Shown in pieces: positions 50,326-60,367 of a DNA stretch of 64,000 nucleotides. The DNA comes from Metarhizobium sp964253915 (GTDB lineage: Bacteria; Pseudomonadota; Alphaproteobacteria; Rhizobiales; Rhizobiaceae), in assembly GCF_964253915.1 (NCBI RefSeq), contig NZ_CAXUSG020000001.1:496001-560000 (forward strand). The letters run 5' to 3'. Numbering within the stretch: position 1 is the first letter of the stretch; each line of letters begins with the position of its first letter. The notes beneath the pieces are model-generated. The model was not told where the DNA came from and searched no databases. It saw only the letters and a program-made list of their open reading frames with translations. Both the position numbers and the translations under genes were made by a program.

Positions 50326-51009
50326 ATGAACATTGAAACCCTGAGGGCGGAGACCGGCGAAACGGCGGCGACACAGGTCGAGCGCGACCTGCGCGAGGCG
50401 ATCATCCGGCTGGAACTCTCCCCCGGAACGCGCCTGTCAGAGCAGGAAATCGCCACGCGCATGGGCGTGTCGCGGCAGCCGGTGCGCGAGGCGCTGATTG
50501 CGCTCGGAAAGTCGAAGCTGGTGGATATAAGGCCGAACCGCGGCACGGTGGTGGTGCGCATCTCGGCGCGGCAGATGATGGAGGCGCGTTTCGTGCGCGA
50601 GGCCGTCGAAGTGGCCGTGGCACGGCGGGCGAGCGAAAGCTTCGACAGCTGGACGCGGCGACGGATCGACACCATTCTCGCCCGGCAGAAGGCGGCAATG
50701 GAGGCACACGATCACAATGCCTTCCGTCGAGAGGACGAGCAGTTTCACATCGCGATTGCGGAAGGGGCGGGCTGCGGCCTCGCCTGGAACGCCATATCGG
50801 ACATCAAGGCCCATATGGACCGGGTCTGCAACCTGCAGCTTCGCCATCCGGATTCGATGCTGCGGCTGATCGCCGAACACGAGGCGATCATCGTCGCAAT
50901 CGATTCAAGAGATGCCGAAGCGGCGGCAGGTGCCATGCGCGGCCACCTCAACGGCATCCTTGCCGATCTGCCGCAAATCGAGGCCGACAATCCGGAATTG
51001 TTCGAATAG
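50326..51009 (+). CDS. GntR-family (FadR/FCD) transcription regulator
   Basis: A 227-residue regulator. The N-terminal winged helix is LEL-PGTRLSEQEIATRMGV then SRQPVREALIALGKSKLV. The FCD-type ligand domain follows, with RFVREAVEVAVARRA, EDEQFHIAIAE, AEHEAIIVAI and a late GHLNGIL containing its metal-binding His. Divergent transcription from the ALDH gene, with direct repeats between, suggests it controls that gene and perhaps the whole uronate and sugar-uptake cluster. The ligand is unknown. Confidence 0.9.
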   Translation: MNIETLRAETGETAATQVERDLREAIIRLELSPGTRLSEQEIATRMGVSRQPVREALIALGKSKLVDIRPNRGTVVVRISARQMMEARFVREAVEVAVARRASESFDSWTRRRIDTILARQKAAMEAHDHNAFRREDEQFHIAIAEGAGCGLAWNAISDIKAHMDRVCNLQLRHPDSMLRLIAEHEAIIVAIDSRDAEAAAGAMRGHLNGILADLPQIEADNPELFE

Positions 51010-51033
51010 TGCCGGCCGGAGCGGGGGCGCAGC

Positions 51034-52305
51034 TTACCGATGCCGCGAGCCCGCTTTCTTGTAAGCGGCCTTGCCGGTCTCGGGCTCTTGCGATTTGTCG
51101 TTCCCCATGTAGTACCTGAGGCCCGTCTGATCGACTTTTATGTCCTTGGCGGCGACGACCATGTCTTCGACGATGGAGAAAAGTTCACCCGGTGTGGCGG
51201 CGATGTTGCTGTCGATATAGACGCTGTCCGACGTAAAGCCGGTCGCAAAGACACCGCAGCCGTCGCCCTGGAATTTCGGCTCGAAGTCCTTGAGATGTTT
51301 TCCGCCTTTCCACGCCCGCAGGGCGGCGCGATAACCTTCGCAGGCGAGATCATAGGCTTCGCGATCAGGGTAGACGAAGACTTCGTTGGCGCAGGCCTTG
51401 ACGAAATGCTTTTCCCAACCTTCGTACTTCAGCTTGTATTTTTGCTTGAACCAGTTCTGCGCCTGCATGATCGTGGCTGGAGTACCCAGAATGCTCTTGA
51501 ACGGGAAGTCGCGGACATCGGGGTCATCTTCGAAATCACGACCGGCTTCCTCGATGAATTTCGTCGTGGTCTTCTTGAAAAGCTCCATCTTGCCGATGCT
51601 GAATGAGTTGCTTTCCGGGCAGCTGCCCATGATCGAAAAAGGTCGGCCGCATACCGCAAAATTACGACCGGAGCAGATCACCTTGAAGGCGTTGTCATAG
51701 TCGACGACGGGATGCTCGAAATAACGGCCACCATAGGTGCGCTTGATTTTTTCCAGCAGGGAGCGGGAGATGGCCGTGTGATAGATCGAAAAACCCGAGG
51801 TCGGTGTATGGGTCGCCTCGCGCCAGCCGAACATGCGCCCAAAGAGATCCGTGTGTGACACCTTGTAGACGTATTGCTCGAGCGAGACCAGAACGGACTG
51901 TTTCTCGCGTCCCTCATAAGGCCAGTGATATCCGATGATGCTCCATGCAAAACCTTCCAGGTTCGGCTCCACCTTGGTCACGGATTCTATCATTGTGGCA
52001 ACGTTGGGATCGACGTAGTCGTCATCGCCGACAACGACAATCCAGTCTCCCGTCGACGCTGCGACAGTGCGCTCCCAGTTGTCGACCATGGAAAGCGTTG
52101 TCTCGACGGAAGGCAGGAAAACGACGCGCGGATCATTGGCGACGATGTCGGCCATGTACGTGTTCATGATGCCCGGATCGTCGGAATTGTCGGTAAAGAC
52201 GAACTGGACGTTGTCGAGTGTCGACTTCAACATCCATTCGATCGTCTTCTTGAAATATTTCTGGCGATTTCTTGAGGGGACGCAAATCGATAGCAACGGT
52301 GCCAT
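51034..52305 (-). CDS. Glycosyltransferase family 2
   Basis: A 423-residue protein. The N-terminal GT-A fold has SICVPSRNRQKYF, FVFTDNSDDP and the metal-binding DxD motif in IVVVGDDDYVDPN. The rest is a large C-terminal domain. ATG 52305 follows GGAGATACGTG. The family moves sugars from nucleotide donors, often to make surface polysaccharides. It is a single gene, converging on the GntR gene, so the polymer cannot be named. Confidence 0.83.
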   Translation of the reverse strand: MAPLLSICVPSRNRQKYFKKTIEWMLKSTLDNVQFVFTDNSDDPGIMNTYMADIVANDPRVVFLPSVETTLSMVDNWERTVAASTGDWIVVVGDDDYVDPNVATMIESVTKVEPNLEGFAWSIIGYHWPYEGREKQSVLVSLEQYVYKVSHTDLFGRMFGWREATHTPTSGFSIYHTAISRSLLEKIKRTYGGRYFEHPVVDYDNAFKVICSGRNFAVCGRPFSIMGSCPESNSFSIGKMELFKKTTTKFIEEAGRDFEDDPDVRDFPFKSILGTPATIMQAQNWFKQKYKLKYEGWEKHFVKACANEVFVYPDREAYDLACEGYRAALRAWKGGKHLKDFEPKFQGDGCGVFATGFTSDSVYIDSNIAATPGELFSIVEDMVVAAKDIKVDQTGLRYYMGNDKSQEPETGKAAYKKAGSRHR

Positions 52306-52703
52306 CACGTATCTCCGTATCTGGAAAGAGCCGACATATCAGTCGGGCCGCACAGGATCGCTGCTTTGCGGACGCAAACATGACCGCAGGCACAAAGCGA
52401 CTTTGCCCACCGTTAGCGGCTGAACCTGTCGTGAACCTGTTGGTCCCCGGAGAACCCGGCGGAAAGGCCGGCATGGGCACTCCCATTCCGCCCGCTCCGG
52501 CATGTCATTCGCGGCCGCTGCCGTTTTGGCACCGGCATCTGTTCGAACGGAAAGAAACAGTTTATCTCTGCCTTTCAAGTCGTGCCTGACAAGGCAGTCG
52601 AGCGGCGTCTGCCGCTTCGGCCTGCGCGTTGCCGATGGGAGACAGATGGTAAAAGTACAGGCAAAGCCGATGGCCGGTTTCGGCCCGTCCACGAAGGCCT
52701 GGA
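52306..52703. other. Gap without a convincing gene
   Basis: About 400 bases between the divergent glycosyltransferase and hybrid kinase genes. Short frames occur on both strands but none has a ribosome site or recognisable sequence. It must hold the promoters of both flanking genes. Confidence 0.5.
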
Positions 52704-54839
52704 ATGCGCGGATCGCTTTCTCGCGTGTTTCCTCGTCTGTGTGGACCAGACCATGGTCTGCGAAAGGCGCCGTGTTCTTTCCAAAATCCGGGAGCCGGTC
52801 CGATTCCTGATCTCCAAAACAGTGTCCTGGTTTTCGATCCCCTTGAGCGTGGCGACACCACGATCGTCTCTCTGCTGCGCACCCACGGCATGACCGCACG
52901 CGTCGCATCAGATTTCCCGGAATTTCTCGATGCGCTCGGCGACGATATCCTGTTTGCCGTCATGGCCGACGAGGCATTGTGCCCGAACGATCTGACCCCG
53001 ATCCACAATTGGGTCCTGTCGCAGCCCGGCTGGTCCGACCTGCCGTTCATCGTCCTGACCGCCAAGGGGGAGGGGGTGGAGCGCGACCTGGCCGCGGCAC
53101 GGCTGGCGGAAGTTCTCGGGCACGTGTTTTTCCTGGAAAAACCCTTCCATACCACCAGCTTCGTCAGCGCCGCCCGTTCGGCCCAGAAAAACCGTCGGCG
53201 GCAATATGAGGCGAGAGCCCGTATGGAGGAAATGCGGGAAAACGAGTTGACGCTGAAGACGGCGTTGCTGGCCGGTCGGCTCGGCACCTGGGAACTCGAT
53301 CCGCAGACATGGAACCTGACGGCCTCCGATGGCTTCAAATCCGTGTTCGGCCGCGGACCGGCGGACAGCCTGACCTATGACGACCTCCTGCGCAGCGTGC
53401 ATCCGGAAGACCGGGAGCGGGTGCGCGAAAACGTGCTGCACACGCTGCAGACCTGCGAGGACTACCTGATCGAATACCGCACGATCTGGCCGGATGGCAG
53501 CCCGCATTGGGCCGAAGTCCGCGGCCGTGTCGTCCGCAGCCGCAGCGGGACGCCGTCGCGCCTGGTCGGCGTCGGATCGGATATCACGGAACGGCGCCTG
53601 GAGCAGGAATGGCAGCTCCGGCAGAAAGAAATCCTCGAGGAGCGCGTGACCGAAAGCACGGCGGAACTCTGGGAGGTGCAGGTCACCATGGTGGCCGAGG
53701 TGGCGCAGCGCGAACGTGCCGAAGAACAGTTGCGGCAATCGCAGAAACTCGAGGCGATCGGCCAGCTGACCGGCGGCGTGGCGCATGATTTCAATAACCT
53801 GCTGATGGCGGTGATGGGTAACCTCGACCTGCTCCGCAAGCATCTCGCCGACGATCCCAAGGCGTTGCGGCTTATCGAGGCTGCGCTGCAGGGCGCGCGG
53901 CGCGGCGCGTCGTTGACGCAGCGCCTGCTAGCTTTTGCCCGCCGGCAGGAACTCAAGGTCGAAGCCGTCGATCTGGCGGCGCTGGTCGAAAACATGCGGG
54001 AATTGTTGAACCGCTCGGTTGGCGGCGACGTCGAAATCAGCGTCCGACTGCCGAAGGATACACCGCCGGCTCTGGCCGACAGCAACCAGGTCGAATTGGC
54101 CCTGCTCAATCTCGTCGTCAATTCCCGCGATGCCATGCCTGAAGGGGGAACGATCCGCATCGGGTTGCGCGAGGAGCCGGATGCCCAGCCGGCGGAGGAT
54201 CTGCCGGTTGGCAACTATCTCTGCCTCAGCGTCACTGACAACGGCAAGGGCATGGATCCGGAAACGCTGCACCGGGCGATCGAACCGTTCTTTTCCACCA
54301 AGGATATCGGCAAGGGCACCGGCCTTGGCCTGTCGATGATCCATGGCCTTGCCCTTCAGCTCAAGGGTGCCTTCGTCTTGTCCAGTGTCGCCGGCAAGGG
54401 GACGACCGCCGAATTGTGGTTGCCCGCCAGCACCCAGACGGTGCGGCAGGTGCCGAAGGTCCATGCGGAGGCGGCCGAAAGTGCGGCCAAACCGGCCAAG
54501 ATCCTTGTCGTCGACGACGACCTGCTGATCGCCATGAGCACCGTCGATATGCTGGAGGACCTGGGGCACCAGGTGATGGAAGCCAATTCCGGCGTGCAGG
54601 CTCTCGAATTGATCGGCAAGGACAGGGATATCGAACTCGTCATCACCGATTACTCGATGCCGGGCCTGAACGGTGCGCAACTGGTGGAGGCCGCTCGCGG
54701 CCTCAGGCCGGACCTGCCGTTCCTGCTCGCGACCGGTTATGCCGATCTGCCGCCCGGCTCCGGGCTGAGCCTGCCGCGACTGAGCAAACCTTATACCCAG
54801 GACCAGCTTTCGCGCGAGATCGCCAAGATCCTGCGTTGA
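52704..54839 (+). CDS. Hybrid PAS-domain sensor histidine kinase
   Basis: A 711-residue cytoplasmic kinase. The N-terminal 150 residues form a receiver-like domain. A PAS fold follows (about 180-300, SDGFKSVFGRGPAD, YRTIWPDGSPHWAEV), then a linker coiled coil, HisKA (GGVAHDFNNLLMAV), the HATPase domain (NSRDAMPEGG, DNGKGMDPE, GTGLGLSMI) and a C-terminal receiver with Asp in LVITDYSMPGLNG. The HDFNNLL type is typical of sensory kinases for blue light or redox in rhizobia, but no LOV Cys motif is seen. ATG 52704 follows GAAGG. Confidence 0.87.
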   Translation: MRGSLSRVFPRLCGPDHGLRKAPCSFQNPGAGPIPDLQNSVLVFDPLERGDTTIVSLLRTHGMTARVASDFPEFLDALGDDILFAVMADEALCPNDLTPIHNWVLSQPGWSDLPFIVLTAKGEGVERDLAAARLAEVLGHVFFLEKPFHTTSFVSAARSAQKNRRRQYEARARMEEMRENELTLKTALLAGRLGTWELDPQTWNLTASDGFKSVFGRGPADSLTYDDLLRSVHPEDRERVRENVLHTLQTCEDYLIEYRTIWPDGSPHWAEVRGRVVRSRSGTPSRLVGVGSDITERRLEQEWQLRQKEILEERVTESTAELWEVQVTMVAEVAQRERAEEQLRQSQKLEAIGQLTGGVAHDFNNLLMAVMGNLDLLRKHLADDPKALRLIEAALQGARRGASLTQRLLAFARRQELKVEAVDLAALVENMRELLNRSVGGDVEISVRLPKDTPPALADSNQVELALLNLVVNSRDAMPEGGTIRIGLREEPDAQPAEDLPVGNYLCLSVTDNGKGMDPETLHRAIEPFFSTKDIGKGTGLGLSMIHGLALQLKGAFVLSSVAGKGTTAELWLPASTQTVRQVPKVHAEAAESAAKPAKILVVDDDLLIAMSTVDMLEDLGHQVMEANSGVQALELIGKDRDIELVITDYSMPGLNGAQLVEAARGLRPDLPFLLATGYADLPPGSGLSLPRLSKPYTQDQLSREIAKILR

Positions 54840-54848
54840 TCCGCCAGA

Positions 54849-55517
54849 TCATATGCGCCGGTCGAAGACCGAAGGCGCGGCCTTGAGGCGGTAGAGTGTC
54901 GTCGGGCGGCGCGCCACCAGCGTCTGGCGTTTTTCGCCTTCCACCTCTTCCAGCAGGTCCAGATCTTTCATCTTGCGGCGGAAGGCGCTCTGGTCGAGCG
55001 TTTCGCCCAGCACCGTCTCGTAGGTGCCCTGCAGCTCGGACATGGTAAAGACGTCGGGGAGAAGGCGGGCGGCGATCGTCGAATAGGCGCCTTTGCCGCG
55101 CAGCCGCTCGCGCGCCGCGAGAACGATCCTTTCATGGTCGAAGGGAAGCTCGCCCGGCGCCGATGCCGGGCGCAAGAGGAGGTTTTTGTCTGTGCCTTCT
55201 GTTAGCAAGCCGTGCGACACCAACGCGAAATAGGCGATCGATACGGACCAGCCCCGCGGGTCCCGGTCGTGGCTACCGAAGCTGCACAGCTGCTCGAAGA
55301 ACAGCCCTTCGAGACCAGCCTTGGCCTTGAGGATGCGCCGCACCGCTGCCTCGGCGTCGCTATCCTCGTCGGTATGCACATAACCGCCGATCAACGCCGG
55401 CCTGCCCTTGAAAGGCTCCTTGTCGCGGGCAAGCAGAGCCACCGCAAGTGCCCCCTCGAAAATCGTCATCAGCACGATATCGACCGTGACGATCGGCCGT
55501 TCGTAATCCAGCTGCAT
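54849..55517 (-). CDS. NrtR-like Nudix transcriptional regulator
   Basis: A 222-residue protein. The first 140 residues have a Nudix-like fold (IVTVDIVLMTIFEGALAVAL, FKGRPALIGGYVHTDEDSDA) and the rest is a winged-helix domain (LLPDVFTMSELQGTYETVLG) ending SVFDRRI. NrtR regulators sense ADP-ribose-type ligands and control NAD-related genes. The canonical Nudix catalytic box is degenerate, as in regulators. It is divergent from the vWA protein, with repeated TTGCAA operator-like words between. Confidence 0.87.
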   Translation of the reverse strand: MQLDYERPIVTVDIVLMTIFEGALAVALLARDKEPFKGRPALIGGYVHTDEDSDAEAAVRRILKAKAGLEGLFFEQLCSFGSHDRDPRGWSVSIAYFALVSHGLLTEGTDKNLLLRPASAPGELPFDHERIVLAARERLRGKGAYSTIAARLLPDVFTMSELQGTYETVLGETLDQSAFRRKMKDLDLLEEVEGEKRQTLVARRPTTLYRLKAAPSVFDRRI

Positions 55518-55567
55518 GGCGCTCTCCTCGTTTTGCCTTCCTTAGCACGAGTCGATGAGTGAGCAAT

Positions 55568-55601
55568 TTGCAATTAGCAACTTGCAAATTACATTTTGCA
55601 A
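55568..55601. promoter_or_regulatory. Periodic TTGCAA operator array
   Basis: TTGCAA occurs at 55568, 55582 and 55596, exactly 14 bases apart, within an AT-rich divergent promoter region. It is a likely binding array for the adjacent NrtR-like regulator. Confidence 0.6.
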
Positions 55602-55659
55602 GTTTATATGATGAAGGCGCGCCGAAAACGACGCGGGCAAAACCGAAAGGAGCAAGACC

Positions 55660-56565
55660 ATGGGAATGGGACGTTTCAGCACCGAGGATTGGGCAGCCTA
55701 CAATCGCGATCATGTCGACGGCCGCAGCCGGGACGATGTCTTTGTCGCCACCACGATCGATCCACGCTTCGATCCCGCCGTCTTCGCCGTTCGCGAAAGC
55801 CGCGACAGTGCCATCAACCCGGCTTCGACGCCGATCATCCTGGCATCGGATGTCACGGGGTCGATGGGCATGATCGCCCACGAGCTGATGCGCAACGGCT
55901 TGATCACGCTCACCTCGGAGATCTACGACCGCAAGCCGGTCTCGGATCCGCACATCATGGTCGCCGCCATCGGCGATGCCTATACGGATCAGGCGCCGCT
56001 GCAGGCGACGCAGTTCGAGGCCGATATCTCGCTTGCCGACCAGATCCGCAGCCTCTGGCTGGAGGGCAACGGCGGCGGCAACAACGGCGAGAGCTACAGC
56101 CTGGCGCACCTGCTCGCCGCCCTCAAGACGTCGACGGACTGCTTCGAGCGCAACGGCCGCAAGGGCTATCTCTTCACCATCGGCGACGAGCCGATCCACA
56201 ACGGGCTGACCCAGCAGCAGATCACCCGCATCTTCGGCGCCGAGGCACCGCGTGGTCTCGATGCGCGGCAATGCCTGGCGCTGGCGCAGCGCAGCTACGA
56301 GGTGTTCCACATCGTCATCCGTGAAGGTTATGCGGCAACCGGGCTCGACCGCGTCCTGCGCAGCTGGCGGCCGTTGCTCGGAGAGCGGACATTGATCCTC
56401 GACGATTACCGCCGCATCGCCGAACTGGTGGTCTCGACCATCGAGATCAACGAAGGCCGCGATCCGCAGGATGTGGCGGCAAGCTGGGGCGGCACGGCCT
56501 CGGCGGTCGTCGCCAAGGCGGTCAAGGATTTGGGCCGGCGCGGGCTTGCCCGTTACTTCCGCTGA
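55660..56565 (+). CDS. vWA-type protein of the NrtR/PurA-like cluster
   Basis: A 301-residue protein. The core has a metal-ion-dependent adhesion-like motif, LASDVTGSMG, followed by HIMVAAIGDA and YLFTIGDEPIH, typical of von Willebrand A folds. A Gly/Asn-rich loop (EGNGGGNNGESYSL) is unusual. The C terminus is helical. AAGGAG lies before the ATG. It is the first gene of a two-gene operon with a PurA paralogue, under a Nudix-type regulator. The function is unknown; the partner gene suggests a nucleotide-linked process. Confidence 0.78.
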   Translation: MGMGRFSTEDWAAYNRDHVDGRSRDDVFVATTIDPRFDPAVFAVRESRDSAINPASTPIILASDVTGSMGMIAHELMRNGLITLTSEIYDRKPVSDPHIMVAAIGDAYTDQAPLQATQFEADISLADQIRSLWLEGNGGGNNGESYSLAHLLAALKTSTDCFERNGRKGYLFTIGDEPIHNGLTQQQITRIFGAEAPRGLDARQCLALAQRSYEVFHIVIREGYAATGLDRVLRSWRPLLGERTLILDDYRRIAELVVSTIEINEGRDPQDVAASWGGTASAVVAKAVKDLGRRGLARYFR

Positions 56566-56593
56566 ACGATGGCTTGATGAAAAGGAGGCCGTC

Positions 56594-57808
56594 ATGGCGG
56601 CAAGACAGGCACAGGCAGTCATCGGTGCGGGATATGGCGATGAAGGCAAGGGCCTTCTGACCGACAGGCTTGCCTCCGTCACGACGGATGCCATCGTCGT
56701 GCGCAGCAATGGCGGCGCCCAGGCGGGGCATACGGTTGTGGCGCCTGACGGGCACCGGCACGTGTTTCACCATTTCGGCTCGGGGGCGCTGGCCGGCGCT
56801 CCCACCCATCTCAGTGCTTTCTTCGTTGCTCACCCGATGTTTTTCCTCGGTGAGCGGCAGGCGCTCAAGGAACTTGGTGCTGAGCTTGCGGTAAGCGCCG
56901 ATCCCCGCGCAATCGTCACGACGCCGTTCGACATGATGATCAACCAGGCGGTCGAACTGTCGCGCGGGATAGCGCGCCACGGCAGCTGCGGACTGGGTTT
57001 CGGCGAGGCCATCGAGCGATGCCTGCGGCCGGAGTTTGCCCTCCGCACCGGCGATCTCTTGCGGCCGGGCCTTGCCGGCCGCCTGCAGCGGATCTGGACG
57101 GAATGGGTGCCCCGAAGGCTTCTTGGCCTCGGCCTGGACGGACTGCCCGACGAGATCATGCGCCATGTCGACATCGAGATGGTGATCGGCCGCTTCCTCC
57201 TCGATTGCGAAGCCTATCTCGACCATGTCACGCTGTGGCCCGACAGCCGTCTGGGTGAAAAGGGCCAGGTAATCTTCGAGGGGGCACAGGGCCTGCTGCT
57301 CGATCAGGATTATGGTGCGTTTCCGCATGTGACGCGGTCGAATACCGGTCTGCGAAACATGCAGTCGATTGCTCGTGAAGCCGGGATCGACGGGATCGGC
57401 GCCCACTACGTCACCCGTTGTTACGTGACGCGGCACGGCGCCGGGCCGTTGGCGCACGAGGTCGATCGCCTCGCCGGCATCGATATGGTCGATCCCACCA
57501 ATGCGCCGAATGCCTGGCAAGGTCGCTTGCGGCTTGCACCGCTCGATCTTGCCGTGCTTCGAGCGGCGATTGCACATGATCTGCAATCGGCAAGCGCCGT
57601 TGCCGTGGCGCCCGATCTGACGGTGACGTGCCTCGATCAGGCAGGCGAAGGTTTCTCCCTGATGGATGATGGCGGGCAGATGGTCATCGATCCGCAAGAT
57701 GCTGGCCGGCGCATCGCACACGGAGCCGCTCTCCCGCTTCTGGGCGAAAGCTGGGGTGCCGGCCGCCATTGTTTCCGCAAGGCGGGGGATTTTGCCCGGG
57801 CCGGCTGA
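56594..57808 (+). CDS. Adenylosuccinate synthetase paralogue
   Basis: A 404-residue protein of the PurA fold. The N-terminal phosphate loop GYGDEGKGLLTDRLAS keeps the catalytic Asp of the GDEGKG motif. VVRSNGGAQAGHTVV and FEGAQGLLLDQDYGAFPHVTRSNT are also present. Many usual PurA motifs are altered and the protein is shorter than typical (about 430). PurZ-type enzymes replace the Asp of GDEGKG with Ser, which is not the case here. It is probably a divergent paralogue acting on a nucleotide-like substrate rather than the housekeeping purA. AAGGAGG precedes the ATG. Confidence 0.75.
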   Translation: MAARQAQAVIGAGYGDEGKGLLTDRLASVTTDAIVVRSNGGAQAGHTVVAPDGHRHVFHHFGSGALAGAPTHLSAFFVAHPMFFLGERQALKELGAELAVSADPRAIVTTPFDMMINQAVELSRGIARHGSCGLGFGEAIERCLRPEFALRTGDLLRPGLAGRLQRIWTEWVPRRLLGLGLDGLPDEIMRHVDIEMVIGRFLLDCEAYLDHVTLWPDSRLGEKGQVIFEGAQGLLLDQDYGAFPHVTRSNTGLRNMQSIAREAGIDGIGAHYVTRCYVTRHGAGPLAHEVDRLAGIDMVDPTNAPNAWQGRLRLAPLDLAVLRAAIAHDLQSASAVAVAPDLTVTCLDQAGEGFSLMDDGGQMVIDPQDAGRRIAHGAALPLLGESWGAGRHCFRKAGDFARAG

Positions 57809-57928
57809 AAATCCCGGTCTATAGCGCGAGAAGCCGCAACAAACGTACCGGGCCGTTCATGGCTTCACACTCGGTAAAGCGAAATCGTCTAACGCTGGCG
57901 TAACGTCATCTGCAGAGACCGCAACGCC

Positions 57929-58912
57929 ATGAACGAGAAAACCATACTGGTGGTCGGGGGGGCCGGTTACATCGGCTCCCACACCTGCCTGGAATTGGCC
58001 AGACAGGGTTTTACGCCAGTCGTTTTTGACAACCTCAGCAACGGCCACCAGGAATTCGTCAAATGGGGGCCGTTCGAGCAGGGGGATATCCGCGACCGCG
58101 CCCGCCTCGACGACGTGCTGGCCCGATACAGGCCTGCCGCCATCCTGCACTTTGCGGCATTGATCGAGGTTGGTCAGTCCATTCGCGAACCGGCGGCCTT
58201 CTACGACAACAATGTCGTCGGCACGCTGACGCTGCTGGCCGCCGCCCGGCAGGCGGGCGTGGAAGCCTTCGTGTTCTCCTCGACCTGCGCCACCTATGGC
58301 CTGCCGCAGCAGCGTCCCATGGACGAGGCGCATCCGCAGGCGCCGATCAATCCTTACGGCCGCACCAAATGGATCGTCGAGCAGGCGCTGGCCGATTTCG
58401 GTCTCAACGACGGTCTGCGTTCCGTCATCCTGCGTTACTTCAATGCCGCCGGCGCCGATCCCGAAGGGCGCATCGGCGAATGGCATACGCCGGAAACGCA
58501 TGCCATCCCGCTCGCCATCGAAGCGGCACTCGGTCGCCGCGACGGTTTTACGGTTTTCGGCACCGACTACGACACCCGCGATGGCACCTGCGTGCGCGAT
58601 TATGTGCATGTGCTCGATCTTGCCGATGCGCATGTGCGGGCGCTGCAGCATCTCCTCTCGGGAGGCCAGTCCGTGGCGGTCAACCTCGGCACCGGCACCG
58701 GAACGACGGTGCAGGAGTTGCTCGACACCGTGCAGCAGATTTCAGGGCGGGATTTCGCGGTGACGCTGTCCTCACGACGGGAAGGGGATTCGCCGACGCT
58801 GGTGGCCGACAACCGCAAAGCTCTCGAGCTGCTCGGCTGGCAACCTCGCTACGACCTGCGCCAGATCGTCGAGACCGCCTGGAACTGGCACAAGGCCTCC
58901 AACGGACATTGA
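57929..58912 (+). CDS. galE: UDP-glucose 4-epimerase
   Basis: A 327-residue epimerase of the extended short-chain dehydrogenase type. It has GGAGYIGSHTCLELARQG (NAD loop), FDNLSNGH, the catalytic Ser region FSSTCATYG, Tyr-x3-Lys in NPYGRTKWI, and YFNAAGADPEGRIGE. It interconverts UDP-glucose and UDP-galactose for exopolysaccharide and lipopolysaccharide, as ExoB does in rhizobia. It is a single gene converging on the liv operon. Confidence 0.93.
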   Translation: MNEKTILVVGGAGYIGSHTCLELARQGFTPVVFDNLSNGHQEFVKWGPFEQGDIRDRARLDDVLARYRPAAILHFAALIEVGQSIREPAAFYDNNVVGTLTLLAAARQAGVEAFVFSSTCATYGLPQQRPMDEAHPQAPINPYGRTKWIVEQALADFGLNDGLRSVILRYFNAAGADPEGRIGEWHTPETHAIPLAIEAALGRRDGFTVFGTDYDTRDGTCVRDYVHVLDLADAHVRALQHLLSGGQSVAVNLGTGTGTTVQELLDTVQQISGRDFAVTLSSRREGDSPTLVADNRKALELLGWQPRYDLRQIVETAWNWHKASNGH

Positions 58913-58934
58913 GCGGCGGCTTGCCGGCGGGCAG

Positions 58935-59617
<683 letters not shown>

Positions 59618-59618
<1 letters not shown>

Positions 59619-60367
59619 CAGGCGTGGTCTCCGAGATAGGCGCTGCGCACCGCCGGGTCGCGGCGGATTTCCTCCACCGTGCCGGTGGTGATGATTTTGC
59701 CGTAGACGAGCACCGAAATCCGGTCGGCAAGCGCGAAGACGGCGTCCATGTCGTGCTCCACCAGCAGGATCGGCGCTTCGTGCCGGAGGCCGTCGAGGAA
59801 ACCCGTCAGCGCCTTCGAGCCTTCCGGCCCCATGCCGGCCATCGGTTCGTCGAGCAGGAAGGCTTTCGAATCGAGAGCCAGCGCGATGGCGATTTCCAAC
59901 TGCCGGCGTTCGCCGTGCGACAGTTCGGCGGCGAGGATGTTGGCGCGGGCGGCGAGGCCGACACGCTCCAGCATCGCCATGGCCGGCTCGGTGAGCGAGC
60001 GGTCACGCATCACGGGGGTGAAGAAGCGGAAACTCGTTCCCTGCTTGGCCTGCACCGCCAGCATGACATTGCGCAGCGCTGAAAATTCCGGAGCGATGGA
60101 GGATACCTGGAACGTTCGGCCAAGCCCCAGCCGGGCGCGTTCGGCGACGCCCAGCGCCGTGATGTCCTGCCCGGAAAAGCGGATACTGCCCTGGTCGGGT
60201 TTCAGCGTGCCGCAGATCTGGTGGATCAGCGTTGATTTGCCCGCACCGTTCGGACCGATCAGCGCGTGGATCTCGCCTTGCCGCAGATCGAGGCTGACGC
60301 CATCGGTGGCCCTGAGCGCCCCGAAATTCTTGACGAGATTTTCGATTTCCAAAACGGTCTCAGCCAT
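59618..60367 (-). CDS. livG: Branched-chain amino-acid ABC transporter ATPase LivG
   Basis: A 249-residue ATPase with Walker A GPNGAGKSTLIHQI, signature LSHGERRQLEIAIAL and Walker B FLLDEPMAGMGPE, the LivG form. ATG 60367 is chosen; it overlaps livM by 8 bases. It pairs with LivF. Confidence 0.93.

Noticed and set aside
52339..52908. 189-residue minus-strand frame
   Set aside because: It overlaps the start of the hybrid kinase on the other strand and its residues show no family pattern; it looks like a shadow of high-GC coding sequence.
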